Shown one piece after another: positions 25,875 to 36,282 of a DNA stretch of 64,000 bases (position 1 is the first letter of the stretch; every line of letters starts with the position of its first letter). The DNA lies in contig NZ_CP021111.1 of assembly GCF_002119665.1 (NCBI RefSeq), forward strand, positions 2,046,001 through 2,110,000, in the 5' to 3' direction. The position numbers and the translations under genes are program-made. The DNA is from Bordetella genomosp. 13. GTDB lineage: Bacteria > Pseudomonadota > Gammaproteobacteria > Burkholderiales > Burkholderiaceae_B. A model generated the notes under the pieces. It was not told the DNA's origin. It saw nothing but the letters and a program-made list of their open reading frames with translations, and made no database searches.

Positions 25875-27185
25875 TCACTTGTTCACCAGTCGTCCCGGCT
25901 GCGATAGTGCGATGAGGGCGCCCAGCGTCAGGCTGGCGGCCAGAACATACAGGCCGGTGTTGGTGGTGCCGGTCAGGTCCTTCAGCCAGCCCACCAGGTA
26001 GGGACTGACGAAGCCCGCCAGATTGCCCACCGAGTTGATCAGCGCGATGCCGGCCGCGGCGGCGGTGCCGCCCAGTACCGCCGTGGGCTGGCTCCAGAAC
26101 AGGGGCAGGATGGTGCAGATGCCGATGTTGGCGACGGTCAGCGCCAGCATGGCCAGCGCGGTATTGCCGCCCCACACCGCGGACATGACCAGGCCGGCCG
26201 CGCCGCACAGGGCCGGGACGGCGATGTGCCAGCGGCGTTCGCGGGTGCGGTCCGAATTGCGCGAGATCAAGAACATGCCGATCACCGCGAACAGGTTGGG
26301 AATGGCGGTGAGCAGGCCTATCATCAGCGGGCTCTGCACGCCCGTGCCCTTGATCAGCGTGGGCATCCAGAACCCCACGCCGTACAGCCCCATCACGAAC
26401 GAGAAGTACGTCAGCGCCATCGCCCACACGCGCGGCTTGGCCAGCGCGGCACGGATCGGCGGGTCTTCTTTCACGCGTTCCTCGGCCTGGATGTTGCGAG
26501 TCAGCAGGGCTTTCTCGCTGTCGGTCAGCCACCGGGCCTTGTCGATGCGGTCGTCCAGCAGGAACAGCACCAGGATCCCCACCACCACCGAGGGGATGCC
26601 TTCCAGCAGGAACAGCCACTGCCAGCCGCTCAGGCCGTGCTGGCCATGGAAGGTATCCATGATCCAGCCAGACACCGGCCCGCCGATCAGCCCCGACAAT
26701 GGCAGCGCCATCATGAAGAACGTGGTGATGCGCCCGCGCCGCGCGTTGGGATACCAATAGGTGAGGTACAGGATGATGCCTGGAAAGAACCCCGCCTCGG
26801 CCACGCCCAGCAGGAAGCGGAGCACGTAGAACATGGTGGCCGAGTTGGTGAACATCATGGCCGCCGAGATGACGCCCCAGGTGATCATGATGCGGGCGAT
26901 CCACACCTTGGCGCCCACGCGGTGCAGGATGATGTTGCTGGGTATCTCGAAGATGAAGTAACCGATGAAGAATATGCCGGCCCCCAGCCCATACACCGTA
27001 TCGCTCAGGCTCAGGTCCTGCAGCATCTGCAGCTTGGCGAAGCCCACGTTCACGCGATCCAGATAGGCCACCACGTAGCACAGCACCAGGAACGGCACGA
27101 TGCGCCAGCCGATCTTGCGATAGACGCGGTCCTCTTCGCTGGCCGATACGGACGATCCGGCGCCGGAGGCCATTGCATTCTCCAT
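25875..27185 (-). CDS. MFS transporter, anion:cation symporter (ACS) family
   Basis: A 436-residue membrane transporter with 12 predicted helices. The N-terminal helix region reads VPFLVLCYVVAYLDRVNVGFAK, the ACS hallmark. Other signatures are RFLLGVAEAGFFPGIILYLT and YWYPNARRGRITTFF in the first half. A central loop of about 60 residues separates the halves. The start at 27185 is set by GAGGAGA upstream. ACS members take up organic anions such as phthalate, tartrate or 4-hydroxyphenylacetate; the substrate here is not predictable. The gene stands alone, flanked on both sides by copies of a hairpin repeat. Confidence 0.9.
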   Translation of the reverse strand: MENAMASGAGSSVSASEEDRVYRKIGWRIVPFLVLCYVVAYLDRVNVGFAKLQMLQDLSLSDTVYGLGAGIFFIGYFIFEIPSNIILHRVGAKVWIARIMITWGVISAAMMFTNSATMFYVLRFLLGVAEAGFFPGIILYLTYWYPNARRGRITTFFMMALPLSGLIGGPVSGWIMDTFHGQHGLSGWQWLFLLEGIPSVVVGILVLFLLDDRIDKARWLTDSEKALLTRNIQAEERVKEDPPIRAALAKPRVWAMALTYFSFVMGLYGVGFWMPTLIKGTGVQSPLMIGLLTAIPNLFAVIGMFLISRNSDRTRERRWHIAVPALCGAAGLVMSAVWGGNTALAMLALTVANIGICTILPLFWSQPTAVLGGTAAAAGIALINSVGNLAGFVSPYLVGWLKDLTGTTNTGLYVLAASLTLGALIALSQPGRLVNK

Positions 27186-27334
27186 CTCTGTCTCCTCGTT
27201 GTTGTCTCGCTTCCCGGCCATGCCGCCGGTCGCTCTGTCAGCCTAGACGGTGAATGTTGACGTTTTCCTGAACATCCAAGCTGCGGTAGTTCTTCCCTTT
27301 GATAAGGCGGGGCGTGATATGGGTGGGATCCGGG
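27186..27334. other. Upstream region of the MFS gene, no gene seen
   Basis: This stretch begins the 663-base gap between the MFS gene and prfB. It contains the MFS ribosome site and presumably its promoter. I see no open frame with family similarity. The rest of the gap holds repeat copies 2 and 3 and the prfB leader. Confidence 0.6.
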
Positions 27335-27338
27335 TTCT

Positions 27339-27420
27339 TGAGCGCCTGGGCCATGACTGCGGATTCTCGTCCTCGCGCTCCGCGCTGCGGGCGCGAACCC
27401 TCCGCCATGCCCCAGGCTCA
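27339..27420. repeat. Hairpin-forming dispersed repeat, copy 2 (degenerate)
   Basis: The core TCTCGTCCTCGCGCTCCGCG, followed by CTGCGGGCGCGA, matches the cores of copies 1 and 3. The outer arms GCCTGGGCCATG and CATGCCCCAGGC pair with one mismatch. The inner arms (GGATTCTCG and CGAACCCTCC) pair poorly, so this copy is partly decayed. It has the same orientation as copy 1. Confidence 0.6.
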
Positions 27421-27607
27421 AGCCGTCGCGGCGCCCACATTGCAAACCCCTGTCATCGGCAATGGGCGGTCGTGTGGCAGGACGACCAGCGCATCGCCCG
27501 CTGCAATGACCGCCTGATGCTCGTCAACGCCAGCGGCAGGCCCCGGAACAACAGCGGAACCCGCCGAATGAGCAGAGGGGTAAATCGCCGAATTAGGTAC
27601 ATGTGAC

Positions 27608-27680
27608 CCGCGTGCGTGTCGGAGAAGTCGCGCCCGCAGCGTGGCAGCGCGAGGACGGGACTTCGCAGATACGCACGCGG
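27608..27680. repeat. Hairpin-forming dispersed repeat, copy 3 (inverted)
   Basis: The outer stem CCGCGTGCGT (27608-27617) pairs perfectly with ACGCACGCGG (27671-27680). The inner stem GAAGTCGCG (27624-27632) pairs with CGGGACTTC (27656-27664) with one mismatch. Read on the minus strand the core is CGTCCTCGCGCTGCCACGCT, matching copy 1. It is inverted relative to copy 1. Confidence 0.72.
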
Positions 27681-27848
27681 CGCCATAAGAACCCAAACCG
27701 CCGCATCACCCTCCACGCAACCAGCATCTTCCACTCAAGCACCACACCCGGACCCCACAAAGACCCAAGCCGCACCCAACGCCAGAGAACAGCACCTGCA
27801 GGACACGGTAAAATGCCCGGTTTCGCATAAAAGTCATCAAGGATCGCC

Positions 27849-28953
27849 ATGGAAGCCGAACGCCAGAACCAGATCGCCGCCCGCCTTGCCGACTACGCGC
27901 AGCGCGAGCTGGCGTTACGGGGGTATCTTTGACTACGATGCCAAAGCCGAACGCCTGCAGGTCGTAAACGCCGAACTCGAAGATCCGGCCGTCTGGAACG
28001 ACCCCAAGCACGCCCAGGACCTGGGCCGTGAGAAGAAATCCCTCGAAGACGTCGTAAGCACGCTGACCGAACTGGGCAATGGCGTGGCCGATGCGCGCGA
28101 GCTGTTCGAGCTGGCGGCGGCCGACGATGACGACGCCACCCTCGAAGCCATCGAGAAAGACGCCGACGCCTTCCAGGAACGCCTGGAAGCGCTGGAATTC
28201 CGCCGCATGTTCGCCAACCCGGCCGATCCGCTGAACTGCTTCCTGGACATCCAGGCCGGCGCCGGCGGTACCGAGGCTCAAGACTGGGCCTCCATGCTGC
28301 TGCGCCAGTACCTGAAGTATGCCGAGCGCAAGGGCTTCAAGGCCGAGGTGCTGGAAGAATCCGAGGGCGAAGTGGCGGGCATCAAGTCGGCCACCATCAA
28401 GCTCGAAGGCGAATACGCGTTCGGCTACCTGCGCACCGAGACCGGCGTGCACCGCCTGGTGCGCAAGAGCCCCTTCGACTCGTCCGGCGGCCGCCACACC
28501 TCGTTCGCCAGCGTGTTCGTGTATCCCGAGGTCGACGATTCGTTCGAGATCGAGATCAACCCGGCCGACCTGCGCGTGGACACCTACCGCGCCAGCGGCG
28601 CGGGCGGCCAGCACATCAACAAGACCGACTCGGCCGTGCGCATCACGCACATGCCGTCCGGCATCGTGGTGCAGTGCCAGAACGACCGTTCGCAGCACCG
28701 CAACCGCGCCGAAGCCATGCAGATGCTGAAGTCGCGCCTGTACGAGCTGGAGATGCGCAACCGCATGGCCGAGCAGCAGAAGCTGGAAGACTCCAAGACC
28801 GACGTGGGCTGGGGCCACCAGATCCGCTCGTACGTGCTGGACCAGAGCCGCATCAAGGACCTGCGCACCAACGTCGAAATCTCCAACACGCAGAAAGTGC
28901 TGGACGGCGACCTGGATCCCTTCATCCAGGCAAGCCTGAAGCAAGGCGTCTAA
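27849..28953 (+). CDS. prfB: Peptide chain release factor 2, with programmed +1 frameshift
   Basis: RF2 recognises UAA and UGA stop codons and triggers peptide release. The gene starts at ATG 27849 with AAGGA upstream. Twenty-seven codons later an in-frame TGA (27930-27932) follows CTT, with the internal GGGGG stimulator and the classic TATCTTTGAC slippery site. A +1 shift continues at GAC (27931) and yields about 367 residues, the normal RF2 length. The codon-recognition motif SPF is in [11 protein letters not shown], and the catalytic GGQ is in [14 protein letters not shown]. The start of the coding span is therefore in another frame from the rest. This is expected RF2 autoregulation and not a broken gene. 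Confidence 0.96.
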
Positions 28954-28977
28954 CCCCTGCCCCACAGAGGCCCCTGC

Positions 28978-29733
28978 ATGACCGACACCATAGCCATTCT
29001 TACCGGCGCATCGCGCGGCATCGGCGCCGCGCTGGCGCGCGGCCTGGCCCGTCCGGGCGTGCGCCTGGTCACGCTGGCGCGGCGCGACGACGCCGATCTT
29101 GCGGCCCATGCCAACGCGCAGGGCGCCGAACTGGAGCAGATCAAGGTCGACTTGTCCGACCTGGCCGCGGCCGACGCCGCGGGCGCCCGCATCGCCGCGT
29201 CGCTGCCGCGCGACGCGCGCCGCTACCTGCTGATCAACAACGCGGGTACGGTGCAGCCTGTGGCCCCGTGCGCGGGGCTGACCGACCCCGCCGCCATCAG
29301 CGCCGCCTTCAATCTCAACGTCAGCGCCGTCATGCTGCTGACCGCGCGCTTCGTGCAGGCCGTGCAAGGCCTGCAGGCCGACCGCCGCGTGCTCAACATC
29401 TCGTCGGGCGCGGGCCGCAATCCCAGCGCCGGCTGGGGCGTGTACTGCGCGACCAAGGCCGCGCTCGACATGTACACCCGCGTGCTGAAGGCGGAGCAAG
29501 GCGGCGACGGCGTGCGCGCCGTATCGCTGGCGCCGGGCATCGTCGATACCGACATGCAGGAAGCCATCCGCGGCAGCGACCCGGCCAGCTTCCCGGCGCT
29601 GGCCAGGTTCCAGGAATTCAAGACGGCCGGCCAACTCGCCGCGCCCGGCGACGTCGCCGCCCGCATCCTTGCCTACCTCGACCGCGACGACTTCGGCGCC
29701 ACCGAAATCGACGACATCCGCAATTACCGCTGA
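28978..29733 (+). CDS. Short-chain dehydrogenase/reductase
   Basis: A 251-residue classical SDR. The NAD(P)-binding motif [12 protein letters not shown] is at residues 9-20, NNAG follows at about 87, and the catalytic serine and YCATK (Tyr-xxx-Lys) lie around 141-164. [12 protein letters not shown] is the usual loop after strand six. Arginine after TGAS suggests NADPH use. It resembles sepiapterin/benzil-reductase-like SDRs, but the substrate is not known. It follows prfB by 24 bases and precedes lysS by seven, so it probably shares their transcript. Confidence 0.88.
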   Translation: MTDTIAILTGASRGIGAALARGLARPGVRLVTLARRDDADLAAHANAQGAELEQIKVDLSDLAAADAAGARIAASLPRDARRYLLINNAGTVQPVAPCAGLTDPAAISAAFNLNVSAVMLLTARFVQAVQGLQADRRVLNISSGAGRNPSAGWGVYCATKAALDMYTRVLKAEQGGDGVRAVSLAPGIVDTDMQEAIRGSDPASFPALARFQEFKTAGQLAAPGDVAARILAYLDRDDFGATEIDDIRNYR

Positions 29734-29740
29734 ACCCGCC

Positions 29741-31261
29741 ATGACCGACCACACGCCCGACGCCTCCGCCCAGGACGAGAACCGCTTGATCGCCGAACGG
29801 CGCGCCAAGCTGGCCAAACTGCGCGAGGCCGGTGTCGCCTATCCGAACGACTTCGTACCCGACGCCCGCGCCGCCGACCTGCACGCCAAGTACGACGAGC
29901 TGGACCAGCCCGCCCTGGAAGCCACCGCCGCGCAGGTCAAGGTGGCTGGCCGCATGATGCTCAAGCGCGTCATGGGCAAGGCCAGCTTCGCCACGCTGCA
30001 GGACGGCAGCGGCCGCATCCAGATCTACCTGGAACGCGGCGCGCTGGGCGAAGAGGTCTACGCGGCCTTCAAGCAGTGGGACATCGGCGACATCATCGCC
30101 ATCGAGGGCAAGGTCTTCAAGACCAACAAGGGCGAACTGTCGGTGCATGCCGCCAGCGCGCGGCTGCTGTCCAAGTCGCTGCGTCCGCTGCCGGACAAGT
30201 TCCACGGCGTGTCCGACCAGGAGCTGCGCTACCGCCAGCGCTACGTCGATCTCATCATGACCGACGCCACGCGACGCACCTTCGAGGCGCGCAGCAAGGC
30301 CGTGGGCAGCATCCGCCAGTTCATGCTCGAGGCGGGCTTTCTCGAAGTCGAGACGCCCATGCTGCACCCCATTCCGGGCGGCGCCGCGGCCAAGCCGTTC
30401 CGCACGCATCACAACGCGCTGGACATGGAGATGTTCCTGCGCATCGCGCCCGAGCTCTACCTGAAGCGCCTGATCGTCGGCGGCTTCGAGCGCGTGTTCG
30501 AGGTCAACCGCAACTTCCGCAACGAGGGCGTCAGCCCGCGGCACAACCCCGAATTCACGATGATGGAGTTCTACGCGGCCTATGCGGACTACCGCTGGCT
30601 GATGGACTTCACCGAAGAGCTGATCCGCCGCGCCGCCATCGCCGCGACCGGCAGCGCCGTGCTCACCTACCAGGACCGCGAGCTGGACCTGTCCAAGCCG
30701 TTCGACCGCCTGACCATCTGCGAAGCGATCCTCAAGTACGCGCCCGGCTACACCCAGCAGCAGCTGGACGACCCGGCCTTCGTGCGCGCCGAGCTGAAGA
30801 AGCTGGGCGCCGACGTGGACGGCGCCGTGCTGTCGCGCGCCGGCCTGGGCGCGCTGCAGCTGGCGCTGTTCGAAGAGACGGCCGAGGCCAAGCTGTGGAA
30901 TCCCACGTACATCATCGACTATCCCATCGAGGTCTCGCCGCTGGCGCGCGCATCCGACACGCGTGAAGGCATCACCGAGCGCTTCGAACTCTTCATGACG
31001 GGCCGCGAGATCGCCAACGGCTTCTCCGAGCTGAACGACCCCGAGGACCAGGCCGAGCGCTTCCGCGCCCAGGTCGAGGCCAAGGACGCCGGCGACGAAG
31101 AGGCGATGTACTACGACGCGGACTACATCCGGGCGCTGGAATACGGCATGCCGCCCACCGGCGGCTGCGGCATCGGCATCGACCGCCTGGTCATGCTGCT
31201 GACGGACAGCCCCAGCATCCGCGACGTCATCCTGTTCCCGCACCTGCGCCGCGAAGACTGA
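29741..31261 (+). CDS. lysS: Lysyl-tRNA synthetase, class II
   Basis: A 506-residue class II enzyme that charges tRNA-Lys. The N-terminal OB-fold anticodon-binding domain includes [20 protein letters not shown]. Motif 1 lies near [20 protein letters not shown]. Motif 2 is [20 protein letters not shown] and motif 3 is [20 protein letters not shown]. The open frame begins earlier, but ATG 29741 follows the stop of the SDR gene by seven bases and gives the family's length. The prfB-to-lysS pairing is conserved in many proteobacteria. Confidence 0.96.
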   Translation: MTDHTPDASAQDENRLIAERRAKLAKLREAGVAYPNDFVPDARAADLHAKYDELDQPALEATAAQVKVAGRMMLKRVMGKASFATLQDGSGRIQIYLERGALGEEVYAAFKQWDIGDIIAIEGKVFKTNKGELSVHAASARLLSKSLRPLPDKFHGVSDQELRYRQRYVDLIMTDATRRTFEARSKAVGSIRQFMLEAGFLEVETPMLHPIPGGAAAKPFRTHHNALDMEMFLRIAPELYLKRLIVGGFERVFEVNRNFRNEGVSPRHNPEFTMMEFYAAYADYRWLMDFTEELIRRAAIAATGSAVLTYQDRELDLSKPFDRLTICEAILKYAPGYTQQQLDDPAFVRAELKKLGADVDGAVLSRAGLGALQLALFEETAEAKLWNPTYIIDYPIEVSPLARASDTREGITERFELFMTGREIANGFSELNDPEDQAERFRAQVEAKDAGDEEAMYYDADYIRALEYGMPPTGGCGIGIDRLVMLLTDSPSIRDVILFPHLRRED

Positions 31262-31270
31262 CGCATCGCC

Positions 31271-31561
31271 ATGATCGGCAAGCTGCTCGTCATCGTCGCG
31301 TTCCTGGTGCTGCTGATGTACGTGGTGCTGCCGCGGCGCGGCCCCCTGGCCGCCTCGCCAGGCGCGCAGCAGCGCGCCTACGTGATCCTGCTGCTGGCGG
31401 CCGTGGGCCTGCTGGTGGCCGCGTGCGCCTGCGTGGCCTTCTGGCTGGGCGAACTGTCGTCGGGCGGCCAGGAACGCAGCACCCTGCTGCCGGTGGCCGG
31501 CGTATTGTTGGCGCTGTCCCTGGCCTGCGGCGGCGCCGCGCTGCTGAAACGGCGCGGCTAG
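31271..31561 (+). CDS. Small hypothetical membrane protein
   Basis: A 96-residue protein with three hydrophobic segments: LLVIVAFLVLLMYVVLP (about 4-20), AYVILLLAAVGLLVAACACV (about 36-56) and LLPVAGVLLALSLACGGAAL (about 72-91). It has no recognisable domain. It starts nine bases after lysS and is probably on the same transcript. The N-terminal MIGKLL is a normal start, but the ribosome site is weak. Function unknown. Confidence 0.7.
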   Translation: MIGKLLVIVAFLVLLMYVVLPRRGPLAASPGAQQRAYVILLLAAVGLLVAACACVAFWLGELSSGGQERSTLLPVAGVLLALSLACGGAALLKRRG

Positions 31562-31583
31562 AGGCCGGCCAGCGCCACGGCGA

Positions 31584-32231
31584 TCAGCCCACCGGCCATT
31601 TGCCCGCCCCCGGCGGCAGCGATGGCAGCGCGGCCTGCAGCATGGCGTCGATGAACTCCCCTGGCGCCAGGCGCCCATCCGCGCGATACCACTGCACGGT
31701 CAGGTTCATCGCCCCCAGCACGCAGCGCTTGATGACGCGCGAATCGCCTTTCAGCAGGCCGGCGTCGACGGCCGCGCCCACCACCTGCTGCCACATCGCC
31801 TCATAGCGGTCGCTCAGCCGCTTCACCGCCGCCTGGCTGGGCGCCGACAGGCTGCGCCATTCGTACACCAGCGCGTTCATGGCGTCGCCGCCCGCGCCGT
31901 GCAGCATGCTCCACATGTGCACCCTGAACAGCGCCGCCAGGCGGTCGGCCGGCGCGGCATAGCGGGCCAGCGCCTGCTCGCCGCAGTCCAGCACCTCCTG
32001 GATGCCGTTGTTCATCACGGCCACCAGTATCTCTTCCTTGCTGCGGAAATGATGGAACAGGCTGCCCGATTGCAGTCCCACGGCGCGGCCCAGTTCGCGC
32101 ACCGTGGTGCGCTCGTAGCCGTACGCGCGAAACAGCCGGCCCGCGGTCAGGATCACCTCGATCCTGCGCTGCGAGTCGGCGCCGTCGTCGCGGCCGGCCA
32201 GCACATCCATGTCCGCCTCGTGCCTGACCAT
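31584..32231 (-). CDS. TetR-family transcriptional repressor
   Basis: A 215-residue TetR regulator. The N-terminal helix-turn-helix is in RRIEVILTAGRLFRAYGYER, then TTVRELGRAVGLQSGSLFHH, then FRSKEEILVAVM. The C-terminal ligand domain is helical and unremarkable. The first methionine gives MVRHEADMDV; the internal M at residue 8 is an alternative start. It lies 57 bases downstream of the acyl-CoA synthetase and liv genes on the same strand. By analogy with PaaR/FadR-type TetR members it may sense an acyl-CoA made by that enzyme. Confidence 0.9.
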   Translation of the reverse strand: MVRHEADMDVLAGRDDGADSQRRIEVILTAGRLFRAYGYERTTVRELGRAVGLQSGSLFHHFRSKEEILVAVMNNGIQEVLDCGEQALARYAAPADRLAALFRVHMWSMLHGAGGDAMNALVYEWRSLSAPSQAAVKRLSDRYEAMWQQVVGAAVDAGLLKGDSRVIKRCVLGAMNLTVQWYRADGRLAPGEFIDAMLQAALPSLPPGAGKWPVG

Positions 32232-32288
32232 GCCGCTACAGCCCGTGGGTCGAGGCGAGAGCGGCTATGCCATGGCGGACGCCCCGGT

Positions 32289-34132
32289 TCATGCCGCCGC
32301 CTCCCGATAAAGCGACTCGATCTCCGTCGCATAGGCCTGGTAGATGCTGGCGCGGCGCACCTTCATCGTCGCCGTGACCTCACCGTCGTCGTGGTCCAGC
32401 TCCTTGGTCAGCAGGTGGAAACGCTTGATCTGCGCCACGGGCGCCAGCCCCGCGTTGGCGCGCGCCACTTCGTCCTGCACCAGCTCGCGCACGCGCGCAT
32501 GCTCGGCCAGCGACCGGAAATGGGTGAAAGCGATGCCGCGCGATTCGGCCCATTTGCCCACCGTGTCGTACTCCAGCTGGATCAGCGCCGTGACGTAGCG
32601 CCGCCCATCGGCGATGACGATGCACTCCTTGATATACGGACTGCCCTTGACCGCGTTCTCGATCTCCGACGGCGTCAGGTTCTTGCCTCCCGCGGTGATC
32701 ATGATGTCCTTCAGGCGGTCGACGATGCGCACCCGTCCGTCCTGCTCGGCCACGACGTCGCCCGTATGCAGCCACCCGCCGCGCACCGTATCGGCGCTCG
32801 CCTCCGGATTCTTGTAATAGCCGGCGAACACCATGTCGCCGCGTATCTGCAATTCGCCCTTCGCGCCCACGCGCCACTGCACCCCCGCGATGGACTCGCC
32901 CACCGTCCCCACCTTCACGCGGTCGGGATGCTGTCCGAACACCATGCCGGTGGACTCGGTCAGGCCGTACACCTCGAGCAGCGGCACCCCCAGCGTGCGG
33001 AAGTAGCGCACCACCTCTGGGGAAATGGGCGCGGCTCCGGTCATGGCGGTGCGCACGCGTCGCAGACCGATGAAGTTCTGCAGCGCCCTCAGCATCACCC
33101 AGTAGCAGCAGGCATACACCAGGCGCTCGCGCAGGCTGCGCTGGCGCGGCGACTTCTCGTGGAAAGGCGCGCAGGCCGCCATGCAGCGCCGGTACAGCCA
33201 CTGCTGCGGCCTGCCCGCCTCCTGCATCTTGATCGAGATGGCGGCATGCAGCTTCTCCCAGATGCGCGGCACGCCCAGGAATACCGTGGGCGCGACCTCG
33301 CGCAGGTCCTCCTGCACGGTGCGTATCGATTCGCCGAAATTGACCTGCGAGCCCAGGTACACGGGCACGAAGGTCGACAGCATCTGCTCGGCCACGTGGC
33401 ACAACGGCAGGTACGACAGGTGCACGGTGGCCGCGTCCATGTCCAGGCGCTCGGCGATGCCCGGCGCGACGCCGCGCATGTTGCGATAAGTGATCATGGC
33501 GCCCTTGGGCTTGCCGGTCGACCCCGAGGTATAGATCATCAAGCCCACCTCATCCAGCGACTGCGCGTCGAGGGCGGCGTCCAGGGCAGCCAGTTGCGCG
33601 GCCTCGCGCCGCGCGCCCTCGGCCTCGAGTTCGGCGTAGGTGACCAGCAGCGCGCGCTGCTGCGACGGATACGAGCGCAGTCCCTTGGTTTCCATCACCA
33701 CGATCCTGCGCAGCCGAGGCAGGCGCGCCGCCACCTGCAGTACCTTGTCGGTCTGCTCCTGATCCTCGCACACCGCCAGCTCCACGTCGGCATGTTCCAG
33801 CACGTAGCCCATCTCGGCCGCCGGGCTGGTCGAGTACACCCCGACCGGCACGGCGCCCACGGCGCCCGCCCCCATCTGCGCCAGCAGCCACTCGACGCGG
33901 TTTTCCGAGATGATGGCGACCCGGCCTCCGGGCGCCAGCCCCAGCGCCGCCAGGCCCAGCCCCACGCGGCGTGCACGCGTCCAGTAGCCATCCCAGGTAA
34001 GCGGCTGCCAGATGCCGAAGTCCTTCTGCCGGATGGCAATGGCGGCCGGCCGGCGCCTTGCCTGCTCGCGCAGCATCTGCACCAGCGTAAGCGCGGGCCA
34101 GCCCTGCCCGGCGGCGCTCTCGGCTGGCTGTT

Positions 34133-34136
<4 letters not shown>
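32289..34136 (-). CDS. Long-chain-type acyl-CoA synthetase (AMP-forming)
   Basis: A 615-residue adenylate-forming enzyme that activates a carboxylic acid to its CoA thioester. The AMP-binding signature YTSGSTGKPKG is at 202-212. Later VYGLTESTGMVF and GWLHTGDVVAEQDGRVRIVD give the substrate-binding and hinge regions. The frame opens at a GTG (34145), but ATG 34136 overlaps the TGA of the upstream livF in an ATGA arrangement, which fixes the start. Enzymes of this type are often found in liv-operon clusters of betaproteobacteria, suggesting that the transporter imports an aromatic or fatty acid that is then activated here. Confidence 0.9.
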
Positions 34137-35041
<905 letters not shown>

Positions 35042-35048
35042 GGGCGCC

Positions 35049-36242
35049 TCACCGCAGCACGATCCAGTCGGAGGCGGGCACCATCTTCTTCTGCTTTGCG
35101 TCGGCCCGATACACGCGCCCCACCGGAATGGAATTGCCCTTGATGGAGATCGGCACGCCGATCAGCCCGCCCGTGTCGAAGTCCTTGATGCCTTCCAAAG
35201 CCGCCTTCATGTTGGCCGCGTTCAGTTCCTTGCCGGCGTCCAGCGTGCGCTTGGCGACCTCCGAGAACAGCATCGCCGCCAGGAAGCCCTGCATATAGCC
35301 CGTGCTCTGGTACTGTGGCCGCAACTCGCGGATCTTCTTCAGCATGGGCGCATCGGCGGCCTCGTCGTAGTAATAGCGATAAGGCATCACGCCCATGAAC
35401 CCTTCCGCATCCTCGCCCATCTGCATCACGGTGGAGTTGTCCATGGTCCAGAACGTGCCCATGTAGCGCGTCTTCAATCCCATGCGCTTGCCCTGCCCCA
35501 CGAACTCCGGGATGGGCGCCAGCACGTAGCCGTGGAAGATGGTGTAGTCGGGATCCACCCGGCGCAGCTTGATCACCTCGGTGGATACGTCCACGCTGCC
35601 CGGCGGCGTCATGATCTCGGCGGCCACCTTCAGCCCGAGCTTCTCGGCCACGGCGCGGGAACTGGCGATGGGGTCGCGGCCGAACTCGGTATCGGAATAG
35701 ACGAACGCCACCTTGGCGCCCGGCTGCTCCTTGGCGATGTAGCGCAGCAGGATGCCGAACATCTCGGTGTAGTCGGGACCCAGCATGAACTGCGCCGGAT
35801 ATTTGGCGGGATCGTTCAGCTCGGTGGCGAACGAGGCGCCCGTCATCAGGATGGTGCCGGCCCGGTTCAGCTCGGCATTGATCGTCTTCGAGAACCCGGT
35901 GGAATCGCCGTAGTAGAAGTCCACCTTGTTCTGGCTGGTGATCTTCTTGAAGGCCGCCACCGACGCGTCCACCTTGTAGGCCGTGTCCTCGGGCACGTAG
36001 CGCAGCTTGCGGCCCTTGATCCCGCCCTGCTCGTTGATCACCTTGACGTAGTCGGTGATGCCCGCGTGGATGCCCTGTCCCGCGAACGCGAACACGCCGC
36101 TCATCGGAATGGAGCCGCCCAGCACAAGTTCCTGCGCCTGCGCCTGCGACTGCGCGTAGGCGGCCGGCGCCGCCAGCGCGGCCGCCATCCCCAGCGCGGC
36201 CAGCAACCTCGATACACCGCTACCTGCCCGGATGCGCTTCAT
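35049..36242 (-). CDS. Periplasmic branched-chain amino acid-type substrate-binding protein
   Basis: A 397-residue type I periplasmic binding protein. The signal peptide covers about 1-30 (RLLAALGMAAALAAPAAYAQ). The mature part begins VLGGSIPMSGVFAFAGQ, the family's typical first strand, and continues with GGIKGRKLRYVPEDTAY. The start at 36242 is set by AGGAGA upstream; the longer frame to 36347 is discarded. It lies between the LivF gene and the LivM gene. Homologues bind amino acids or aromatic acids; the ligand here is unknown. Confidence 0.9.
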   Translation of the reverse strand: MKRIRAGSGVSRLLAALGMAAALAAPAAYAQSQAQAQELVLGGSIPMSGVFAFAGQGIHAGITDYVKVINEQGGIKGRKLRYVPEDTAYKVDASVAAFKKITSQNKVDFYYGDSTGFSKTINAELNRAGTILMTGASFATELNDPAKYPAQFMLGPDYTEMFGILLRYIAKEQPGAKVAFVYSDTEFGRDPIASSRAVAEKLGLKVAAEIMTPPGSVDVSTEVIKLRRVDPDYTIFHGYVLAPIPEFVGQGKRMGLKTRYMGTFWTMDNSTVMQMGEDAEGFMGVMPYRYYYDEAADAPMLKKIRELRPQYQSTGYMQGFLAAMLFSEVAKRTLDAGKELNAANMKAALEGIKDFDTGGLIGVPISIKGNSIPVGRVYRADAKQKKMVPASDWIVLR

Positions 36243-36282
36243 GGTTTGTCTCCTGGTTATCGTTGCCGGCCGCGCGTCATCG

